Shown here piece after piece: positions 34,084-40,475 of a stretch of 64,000 nt of DNA. This stretch comes from Sphingomonas vulcanisoli (GTDB lineage Bacteria; Pseudomonadota; Alphaproteobacteria; Sphingomonadales; Sphingomonadaceae). The notes below the pieces were generated by a model. It did no database searches, was not told the origin of the DNA, and saw nothing but the letters and a program-made list of their open reading frames with translations. The stretch covers positions 1-64,000 of the forward strand of contig NZ_JAAOZC010000007.1 of the NCBI RefSeq assembly GCF_011761305.1. Reading direction: 5' to 3'. The translations under genes and the position numbers were made by a program. Each line of letters opens with the position of its first letter. Positions within the stretch are counted from its first letter, which is position 1.

Positions 34084-35637
34084 TCAAGCCGTCTCCGCGA
34101 TCCCGGGCCGGCCGGCCTCCACCGTGAAGCGCTTCACATCGAAGATATCGCTCATCGGCTTTGTCGCATCGCGGACGCCGCGGAAGGTGATCTCGGCGAC
34201 CTCGGGGGTGAGATCGACGCGGCCGTAGCCGCGAACCTCATTCTCGGAATACGTGCCGCCGCTGCGTGCCGCTTCCAGCTTGAGATAAGGATCGTGGAAC
34301 AGGCTGGTGATCGATCCGCCGACGAATTCGGCGGCGATCGGCGGGCCATCGGGCGAAAGCCGCATGTCTCCCGCGAAGAAGCTGTGGATGTCCCCGCCCA
34401 GCGCGATCGGGTTGGGGGTTCTGGCGTCCGCCCAGCGTTGCAGGATGCGATCCCGCGCCGGCTGGTAGGTGGACCAGGTATCGCCCGAATAGACGGGCTC
34501 CGGGCTTTTGGGATGGTCGGGATCGACGCGCTTCAGCGTCGTCATCAGCGTCTGCTGGGTCAGCAGATTCCAACGCGCCCGGCTGCTGCCGAGCTTGCCG
34601 TTGAGCCAGGCTTCCTGCGCGCTTCCCAGCATCGTCCGCCGCGGATCGTGGATTTCGGGGCAGTCTGGCACATAGACCTGATATTGCTTGTGCGCGGCGA
34701 TCAGCTCCGGGGGCTGGCAGGCGCGATGGCTGCGGAACTGGCGATCGTCGACCACCTGGAATTGCGCGAGCCCGCCCCAGTCGATCGTCCGATACAGCGT
34801 GGTCAAGCCGTCCGGCGCGGGCCGAGCATGGGCGCGCAGCGGCAGATGTTCGTAATAGACATGATAGGCGGCGGCGCGCCGCTTGAGGAACGCCATCGGG
34901 TCCGAATTCTTCTCGTCGAGATCGTCGGCATAATCGTTGGCGACTTCATGATCGTCCCACGTCGTTACCCACGGCGCGGCGGCATGCGCGGCCTGGAGAA
35001 GCGGATCGGTCTTGTACTGCGCATAGCGGACGCGATAGCCGGGCACGTCCTTGGGCTCGGGATTGGCGTGGAGCCGGACCTGACCCTTTTCGGGCGCGCC
35101 TTCGTAGATATAGTCGCCGAGGAAGAGGATCATGTCGGGATCCTCCGCCACCATGTGATGATAGGCGGAATAATAGCCGACCTCCCACTTCTGGCAGGAG
35201 CCGTAACAGAAGCGCGCGCGATCGACCTTCGCGCCGGGGGTCGGCGCGGTGCGCGTGCGGCCGACCGGGCTGACCGCGCCGCCGGCGATGAACCGATACC
35301 AATAGGGCCGGCCAGGGAGCAGGCCCGTGAGTTCGACATGCACCGAATGGCCCCAGGCGGGTTCGGCAATCGCGGTGCCGTGGCGCAGCAGGCGGCGGAA
35401 CTGCGGATCGGCCGCCAGCTCCCATCGCACCGGTACGGGCCGCGCGGGCATGCCCCCGTCGCTTGTGAGCGGATCGGGCGCGAGCCGCGTCCACAGCACC
35501 ATGCCATCGGGCCAGGGATCGCCCGACGCCACGCCCAGCGTGAACGGATCGCGCGGCCCGATCGCGGCCGATCGCGTGGCCAGCGCGAGCAGGGCAGGGG
35601 CGGCGATCAGATCGCGTCGTGTGAAGTCGGTCATCAT
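34084..35637 (-). CDS. phoD: PhoD-type alkaline phosphatase / phosphodiesterase
   Basis: A 517-residue Tat substrate (MTDFTRRDLIAAPALLALAT). The PhoD layout is clear: FTLGVASGDPWPDGMVLWTR, FCYGSCQKWE, FLGDYIYEGAP, VTTWDDHEVANDY, LGGDIHSFF and a C-terminal VGGSITS. The DD-H and GDIH residues bind calcium and iron. It releases phosphate from esters in the periplasm or outside. Start ATG 35637; the TTG one codon earlier is less likely. Confidence 0.93.
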   Translation of the reverse strand: MMTDFTRRDLIAAPALLALATRSAAIGPRDPFTLGVASGDPWPDGMVLWTRLAPDPLTSDGGMPARPVPVRWELAADPQFRRLLRHGTAIAEPAWGHSVHVELTGLLPGRPYWYRFIAGGAVSPVGRTRTAPTPGAKVDRARFCYGSCQKWEVGYYSAYHHMVAEDPDMILFLGDYIYEGAPEKGQVRLHANPEPKDVPGYRVRYAQYKTDPLLQAAHAAAPWVTTWDDHEVANDYADDLDEKNSDPMAFLKRRAAAYHVYYEHLPLRAHARPAPDGLTTLYRTIDWGGLAQFQVVDDRQFRSHRACQPPELIAAHKQYQVYVPDCPEIHDPRRTMLGSAQEAWLNGKLGSSRARWNLLTQQTLMTTLKRVDPDHPKSPEPVYSGDTWSTYQPARDRILQRWADARTPNPIALGGDIHSFFAGDMRLSPDGPPIAAEFVGGSITSLFHDPYLKLEAARSGGTYSENEVRGYGRVDLTPEVAEITFRGVRDATKPMSDIFDVKRFTVEAGRPGIAETA

Positions 35638-35694
35638 CAAAGTTTTGCACGGGAAAGTGACGCTTATACGACATCCTCCCTGTCGTCCCCCGCA

Positions 35695-35786
35695 CTCCGT
35701 TCGTGCTGAGCTTGTCGAAGCATCGTCCTTCTCTTCAAGGGCGGTCGGAAGAGGGGCAATGCTTCGACAAGCTCAGCATGAGCGGT
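35695..35786. repeat. Family B palindromic repeat
   Basis: CTCCGTTCGTGCTGAGCTTG followed by TCGAAGCA, with an inverted copy TGCTTCGACAAGCTCAGCAT on the right. The spacer holds unrelated sequence. Its right end abuts the stop of the nucleotidyltransferase gene. Confidence 0.85.
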
Positions 35787-36611
35787 TCAGGAAGCTTCGC
35801 GGGTCATCAAAATCGCCTCAGCCAGCGCGTGATCGCTCGGCTTATCGATGTCGATCCCCGCCTCCGCGAAGGGCAGCGCGATCGGCACGGCGCGGAAGCC
35901 GAGCCGCTTTGAGGCCTGCGCCAGCGCGCCCGCCAGCGTGATCGTCCGGGTCGCGGCGCGGATCGCCAGCAGCGGGCCGAAATGCCAGAGCAGCTTGAGC
36001 GCCTTCTTGCGATCGCGCTCGACCGCGCTCCACGCCTCCAGCGCCAGCTTGGCCTTGGGCGTGCCGAGCGCGAACAGATTGGCCCCCGTCCAAGCCTCGC
36101 CCCGGAAGCGCAGCCAGGTGCGCTTGTTGTCCGGGTAAGCGGCCAGCAAGGTGCTGGCCGCGACCATGCCGACGCCGACGTCCGCATCGCCCAGCCCGGC
36201 CATCGCCGCCTCCACCATCGCGGGAGTCAGCAAAGGGTGATCGGCGGTGGTGAGCAGCACTGGAAAGGGCGTTGCGGCGCTTCCCGCGAGCGCCGCGACG
36301 CTGGCGGCAATGCCGGAGGTGGAGCGGGCGGTCGTCACTTTGGGCTCGTCGGCCAGCCACGCGCAATCGCCGGTGAACAGCGCCTCGGGCTCCTGCGCCA
36401 GCACCACGATGCGATCGATCCCCGGCGTTCCCAGCAAGGTCTTGGCTACCCGCGAGAGCATCGCTTCGCCTGCGATTCGGACCTGCGCCTTCCACGTCTC
36501 ACCGAAGGCCTCGGCCAGTGGATCGACGCCGGGCCGCTGCCCCGCGAGCAGGATGGCGGTCCAGCCGGGGCCCCCAAAAAGCGGAGCTTTTTGGGGTGGG
36601 ATCCTGCTCAT
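35787..36611 (-). CDS. Nucleotidyltransferase (MobA-like NTP transferase)
   Basis: A 274-residue GT-A-type nucleotidyltransferase: WTAILLAGQRPGVDP (a reduced LAGG-type loop), VLLTTADHPLLTPAMVEAAM (metal Asp) and a C-terminal IDIDKPSDHALAEAIL. The overlap of 4 bp with the CDP-alcohol phosphatidyltransferase gene suggests that it makes the CDP-alcohol that enzyme uses. Such pairs are known for inositol-phosphate and related lipid head groups. The true substrate is not shown by sequence. Confidence 0.82.
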   Translation of the reverse strand: MSRIPPQKAPLFGGPGWTAILLAGQRPGVDPLAEAFGETWKAQVRIAGEAMLSRVAKTLLGTPGIDRIVVLAQEPEALFTGDCAWLADEPKVTTARSTSGIAASVAALAGSAATPFPVLLTTADHPLLTPAMVEAAMAGLGDADVGVGMVAASTLLAAYPDNKRTWLRFRGEAWTGANLFALGTPKAKLALEAWSAVERDRKKALKLLWHFGPLLAIRAATRTITLAGALAQASKRLGFRAVPIALPFAEAGIDIDKPSDHALAEAILMTREAS

Positions 36612-37690
36612 CCGAGCCAGCTCCGCACCTCGCCGCCCCGCGCCCGCACCATCAAAGCCTGGACCAACTGCACCACGTGGACGAGCAGCGACAGGATCGT
36701 CCAGATTGCCACCGCCTCCAGCCCCCAGTCGGGCCGCCCGATCATCAGGAAGGCGAGCAGGATCGGCATGTTGGGGTTGCGCCGCGCGGTGATCAGCCGG
36801 AACCAGCTATCGAACCGCCGCCAGACATGGATGTGGATGCCGAACAGGGTGATGAACGCGCCCTCGATCAGCCGCTGGATGACATAGCCGCCGAGGATCG
36901 CGGCCATGCACCACAGAAAGACATCCTCGGGCAGGGGGCGGCCATAATAGTACAGGCCGACGCCCCAGCCCCACCACCAGAAGGGCGGATGGACCAGATC
37001 CATCCCGTGATCGAAGATATTGCCCCATTTGGAGGAGGTGATCGTGCAGCGCGCGAGCTTACCATCGACGGTATCGAGGATCATCATGAACAGGCCCGTC
37101 GCCAGACCGATCCAGTAGAAGCCGCGAAAGAAGGCAAGCGTGGCGATCAGGCAGAAGATCGCGCTGATCCCGGTCACCATATTGGGCGTCAGACGCCAGC
37201 GTGCCGCGAGGCGGGTCAGGTGGTACGCCCATTCCGGCCAGAGATATTTGGTGAGGATATCGGTGACGCCCTTGTAGGCGCCCGCATAGCTCGCGCGCTC
37301 GATCGCGGGCACGGTCTCGGGGGTCAGCCGCTCGATGAACGGCCGCTCGCGCTTGCGCAGCGCGACATTCTCGATCTCGCTGGTTTCCTGCGCGATGCGG
37401 GAGAGCGCCTCTAAGCCGGGATCCTCCTTACGGACATGCGCGATCACCGGGATGCCGCCGCGCGTCACCGCCTGCCCCGGATGTGCCGCCGCCCAGCGCA
37501 GCCATTGCGGATCGAACGCATAGCCGAGATCGACGCGCAGGCACGGACCGGGGCTGTGATCCGCCATCGACAGCCCCTGCGCCGCGGCGATCCGGCGCAG
37601 CCGCTCCAGGCTGGTCATGCCCCAGAGCAAGGTGCGGTTCACACCGAAGGGGACAATGGTAGGGGATTGTTGCAGCGCGGCGTCGGTCAC
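36608..37690 (-). CDS. CDP-alcohol phosphatidyltransferase with N-terminal extra domain
   Basis: A 360-residue integral membrane enzyme. The family motif is complete: D206-x2-D209-G210-x2-A213-R214, then G223-x3-D227-x3-D231 (DTVDGKLAR...GNIFDHGMD). Several membrane helices surround it. Residues 1-150 form an additional soluble domain (CLRVDLGYAFDPQWLRWAAA, GGIPVIAHV) that looks like the remnant of a sugar-nucleotidyltransferase. It transfers a phospho-alcohol from CDP-alcohol to a lipid acceptor. First gene of the minus-strand pair; divergent from the hydroxylase gene. Confidence 0.88.
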   Translation of the reverse strand: MTDAALQQSPTIVPFGVNRTLLWGMTSLERLRRIAAAQGLSMADHSPGPCLRVDLGYAFDPQWLRWAAAHPGQAVTRGGIPVIAHVRKEDPGLEALSRIAQETSEIENVALRKRERPFIERLTPETVPAIERASYAGAYKGVTDILTKYLWPEWAYHLTRLAARWRLTPNMVTGISAIFCLIATLAFFRGFYWIGLATGLFMMILDTVDGKLARCTITSSKWGNIFDHGMDLVHPPFWWWGWGVGLYYYGRPLPEDVFLWCMAAILGGYVIQRLIEGAFITLFGIHIHVWRRFDSWFRLITARRNPNMPILLAFLMIGRPDWGLEAVAIWTILSLLVHVVQLVQALMVRARGGEVRSWLG

Positions 37691-37811
37691 TTGGCAGGCC
37701 TACAGAGGATGGGCGGCGGTGGCGAGGCCGTAAATCCGCCGCATTGCGCGGGCAGCGGCGTTGACCATATGGTAGGCAGGCGTGCGCGCCGGCGTTTCAG
37801 GGACGGATAGA

Positions 37812-38576
37812 GTGGCGAGTAAGGCTTTGAAGGGCGGTTTCTGGAGCCGGCGGCATCATCTCGATCGGATGACGCTGCGTGAGCTCGTCATCGCCTATTT
37901 CCAATATCCCGCGATCATCGCCTATCTCGGCGGCGCGATCATCATGGCTGTCGTCTATGCTTATCGCCCGGCACCGCTCGGCCAGACCTTGCTGGCGATG
38001 GCGGCGGCGATCGTCGCCTTCCCGATCGCCTGGTACGGCCTGCACCGCTGGGTGTTGCACGGCAGCTGGATGTACAAGATCAAGCCGCTGGCCGCGACGT
38101 GGAAGCGCATCCATTACGATCATCATCAGGATCCGAACCACCTTGAAGTGCTGTTCGGCGGCTTGCACACCACGATCCCGACCGTAGCGATCTTCACGCT
38201 GCCTTTGGGCTATGCGATCGGCGGCGTCGGCGGGGCGGCGGCGGCGTTCGGCACGGGCCTCGTCCAGACCGCGTTCAACGAATTCTGCCACTGCATCCAG
38301 CATCTGAGCTATACGCCCAAGAACAAGTGGCTGCTCAACATGAAGCAGCGCCACATGCAGCATCATTTCCATAATGAGGGCGGCAATTACGGCATCACCA
38401 ATTTCTGGTGGGATCGCCTCGGCGGCACCTATTTCGGCAAGGTCAGCGATCAGCAGAAGAGCCCGACCGTCTTCAACCTCGGCTACACGCCCGAAGTCGC
38501 TGAGAAATGGCCGACCGTGGCCGAGCTTTCCGGCGGCGTCGCCACCGGCCATCCCGCCACGCGCATCAGGCAATAG
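37812..38576 (+). CDS. Fatty-acid/sterol hydroxylase-superfamily membrane enzyme
   Basis: About 254 residues from GTG 37812 (ASKALKGGFWSRRHHLDR); an internal ATG at 37869 is possible. Four helices hold a full di-iron histidine set: H78-x4-H83, H101-x2-H104-H105, H160-x3-H164 and H181-x2-H184-H185-x-H187 (HMQHHFHNEGGNYGI). The superfamily hydroxylates fatty acids, ceramides, sterols or carotenoids. With a ceramide-synthase-like gene 8 bp downstream, hydroxylation of a sphingolipid acyl chain or base is the favoured reading. A carotenoid hydroxylase is the main alternative. Confidence 0.85.
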   Translation: MASKALKGGFWSRRHHLDRMTLRELVIAYFQYPAIIAYLGGAIIMAVVYAYRPAPLGQTLLAMAAAIVAFPIAWYGLHRWVLHGSWMYKIKPLAATWKRIHYDHHQDPNHLEVLFGGLHTTIPTVAIFTLPLGYAIGGVGGAAAAFGTGLVQTAFNEFCHCIQHLSYTPKNKWLLNMKQRHMQHHFHNEGGNYGITNFWWDRLGGTYFGKVSDQQKSPTVFNLGYTPEVAEKWPTVAELSGGVATGHPATRIRQ

Positions 38577-38584
38577 AGGATAGA

Positions 38585-39754
38585 ATGAGCCAAGAGATCG
38601 TGATCCGCCCGGCGAACACCAAGGCGGACCGCAAGGCCTTCGTCGATCTCCCCTTCCGGCTCTACAAGGATGATCCCAACTGGATCCCGCCGCTGAAGGG
38701 CGAAGCCTATGGCGTGATCACGCCGGGCAAGAACCCCTTCTTCGAACATGCCGAGGTCCAGCTCTATCTCGCCGAACGCGATGGCCAGGTCGTCGGCCGC
38801 ATTTCCGCGCACATCGATCGCCTCTGGCAGGGCATGCCGGTGGAGAAGGGCGGCGGCGCCGACAGCGGCAATTGGGGCTTCCTGGATGCCGAGAGCGAGG
38901 AGATCGCCGATCTATTGATCGCCAAGGCCGAGGAATGGCTGCGCGGCATGGGGGTCAAGCGCGTACTCGCCCCGGTCAGCCTGTCGATCTGGGAGGAGCC
39001 CGGCCTGCTGATCAAGGGCCACGATCATCCCCCGCTGGTGATGATGGGGCATGACGATCCGCGCTACGAGGCGTGGGTCGAGGGCGCCGGCTATGCCAAG
39101 GTCAAGGATCTGCACACCTGGGATATCGATATCCGCATCCCGTATAATGAGATGCTCCAGCGCGTCATCGCCGCCGGCCACAAGAATCCGCGCATCAGCT
39201 TCCGCAAGGTCAACAAGAAGAAATTCGATGAGGAAGCGGCGATCATCCTCGACATTTTGAACGATGCGTGGAGCAGCAATTGGGGCTTCGTGCCGATCAC
39301 GCCGAGCGAGATTGCCTTCACGGGCAAGAAACTGAAGCCGATCGTGTTCGAGGATCTGATCATGATCGCCGAATATGATGGCGAGCCCGTCGCCTTCATG
39401 ATGACCCTGCCCGATGTTCACGAGCTGCAGGCGGATCTGAAGGGCAATCTTTTCCCGTTCAATTTCGTCAAATTGCTGTGGCGGCTCAACGGCGGCCTGT
39501 CGGGCAAACCCAAGACCAAATCGGTGCGCGTGCCGCTGATGGGCGTGCGCAAGAAATTGCAGTCCACCCGCATGGCCAGCCAGCTCGTCTTCACGATGAT
39601 CGAACAGACCCGCATTGACGCGCACAAGCTTTACGGCGCCGATCGCGCCGAGATCGGCTGGATCCTCGAGGACAATCAGGGCATGAATTCGATCGCCGAG
39701 ACGATCAAGGCGAAGATCAACAAGACCTATCGTATCTACGAGAAAGCGATCTAA
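38585..39754 (+). CDS. YghO/bacterial ceramide synthase-like N-acyltransferase
   Basis: A 389-residue GNAT-superfamily protein: EIVIRPANTKADRKAFVDLP, FRLYKDDPNWIPPL, NPFFEHAEVQLYLAERDGQV, LIKGHDHPPLVMMGHDDPRY and a C-terminal GADRAEIGWILEDNQGMNSI. This is the family of E. coli YghO and of the Caulobacter bacterial ceramide synthase, which N-acylates a sphingoid base with acyl-CoA. Family assignment is from memory of motifs. Sphingomonads use glycosphingolipids in place of LPS, so such an enzyme is expected. A GAGGAT site precedes the ATG. Confidence 0.75.
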   Translation: MSQEIVIRPANTKADRKAFVDLPFRLYKDDPNWIPPLKGEAYGVITPGKNPFFEHAEVQLYLAERDGQVVGRISAHIDRLWQGMPVEKGGGADSGNWGFLDAESEEIADLLIAKAEEWLRGMGVKRVLAPVSLSIWEEPGLLIKGHDHPPLVMMGHDDPRYEAWVEGAGYAKVKDLHTWDIDIRIPYNEMLQRVIAAGHKNPRISFRKVNKKKFDEEAAIILDILNDAWSSNWGFVPITPSEIAFTGKKLKPIVFEDLIMIAEYDGEPVAFMMTLPDVHELQADLKGNLFPFNFVKLLWRLNGGLSGKPKTKSVRVPLMGVRKKLQSTRMASQLVFTMIEQTRIDAHKLYGADRAEIGWILEDNQGMNSIAETIKAKINKTYRIYEKAI

Positions 39755-39759
39755 GGTCA

Positions 39760-39851
39760 GCACCGGCCCGCTCCCCACCCGGCCTCCCAACGGATATGCT
39801 ATGGGAGGCCGGGTGGGGGAGCGGGCCGGTGCCGCCATCCGCGAGAGCGGA
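39760..39851. repeat. Family D palindrome
   Basis: Near-perfect arms of about 30 bp beginning GCACCGGCCCGCTCCCCACC enclose a 14-base centre (ACGGATATGCTATG). A short hairpin ATCCGC-GAGA-GCGGAT follows at 39836-39851. The second copy at 49150-49245 has the same parts with the centre in the opposite orientation. It could terminate the lipid gene pair. Confidence 0.85.
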
Positions 39852-39870
39852 TCAAACAAGGAGAAGCGCG

Positions 39871-39981
39871 ATGGCCAAGGGTCAGATGAAGAGCAACAAG
39901 GAAGCCAAGAAGCCGAAGAAAGAGGTCAAGAAGACCATCGCGGCCAATCCTTCGACCAAGGGTGCGATCAAGGCGGATTGA
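39871..39981 (+). CDS. Small lysine-rich protein, 36 aa
   Basis: MAKGQMKSNKEAKKPKKEVK continuing KTIAANPSTKGAIKAD. An excellent AAGGAG lies 7 bp before the ATG, and the composition (Lys, Ala, Asn) is unlike a chance reading of the flanking repeats. Very short, highly basic proteins of this kind are frequent in sphingomonads but have no known job; RNA or DNA binding is possible. Confidence 0.65.
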   Translation: MAKGQMKSNKEAKKPKKEVKKTIAANPSTKGAIKAD

Positions 39982-39997
39982 CCGGAACTACCAATCC

Positions 39998-40082
39998 CGT
40001 CTGGCCTGAGCCTTTCGAAGGCCTGTCCTTCTTGGATGGCGAAACAGACAGCAGCCCTTCGACAAGCTCAGGGCGTACGGAG
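39998..40082. repeat. Family B palindromic repeat
   Basis: CCTGAGCCTTTCGAAGG on the left and CCCTTCGACAAGCTCAGGGC on the right with a 40-base spacer. It separates two small genes and provides the bases just upstream of the second. Confidence 0.8.
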
Positions 40083-40088
40083 CGAAAA

Positions 40089-40268
40089 ATGGCAGAAGGT
40101 TTCGTCCGCCACCGCCAGCCCTGGACCAGCGACGAAATCCAGAAGCTCCACCGCCTCGCCGCCAAGGGCATGGCGCTGAAAGCGATCGGCAAGGCGATGA
40201 CGCGCAGCGAAGAATCGATCCAGGAGCGCGCCAAGCTCGACGGGCTGAAGATCAGCAAGCTGCGCTAA
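40089..40268 (+). CDS. Small Myb/SANT-like helix-turn-helix protein
   Basis: A 59-residue protein: MAEGFVRHRQPWTSDEIQKL then HRLAAKGMALKAIGKAMTRS and EESIQERAKLDGLKISKLR. PWTxxEIxxL, the middle KAIGKAMTRSEESI and the third helix resemble one Myb/SANT or GcrA-like repeat, so DNA binding is likely. There is no strong Shine-Dalgarno because the 5' flank is a repeat. Confidence 0.7.
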   Translation: MAEGFVRHRQPWTSDEIQKLHRLAAKGMALKAIGKAMTRSEESIQERAKLDGLKISKLR

Positions 40269-40405
40269 AATCTCCTCTCCCGCTTTCGCGGGAGAGGAGG
40301 GGCCCGCTCGCGAAGCGAGTGGGAGGTGAGGGTCTTCTTCTTTCGTCGCTGTGGCCGAAGAAGAAGACCCTCACCCAACCCTCTCCCGCGAAAGCGGGAG
40401 AGGGC
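40269..40405. repeat. Family A' paired palindrome
   Basis: Arms CTCTCCCGCTTTCGCGGGAG and the inverted CTCTCCCGCGAAAGCGGGAG, with CCCGCTCGCGAAGCGAGTGGG and the pair GGGTCTTCTTCTTTCG / CGAAGAAGAAGACCC inside. This is the CTCTCCCGC variant, also at 62839-63005. It lies between the small gene and polA. Confidence 0.85.
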
Positions 40406-40475
40406 TTTGGTCCAATCCCTCCACTCGCCGAAAGCCGCCTCGCCTCGCCAACCGCTCCCTGCTAGATGGCGGGCG

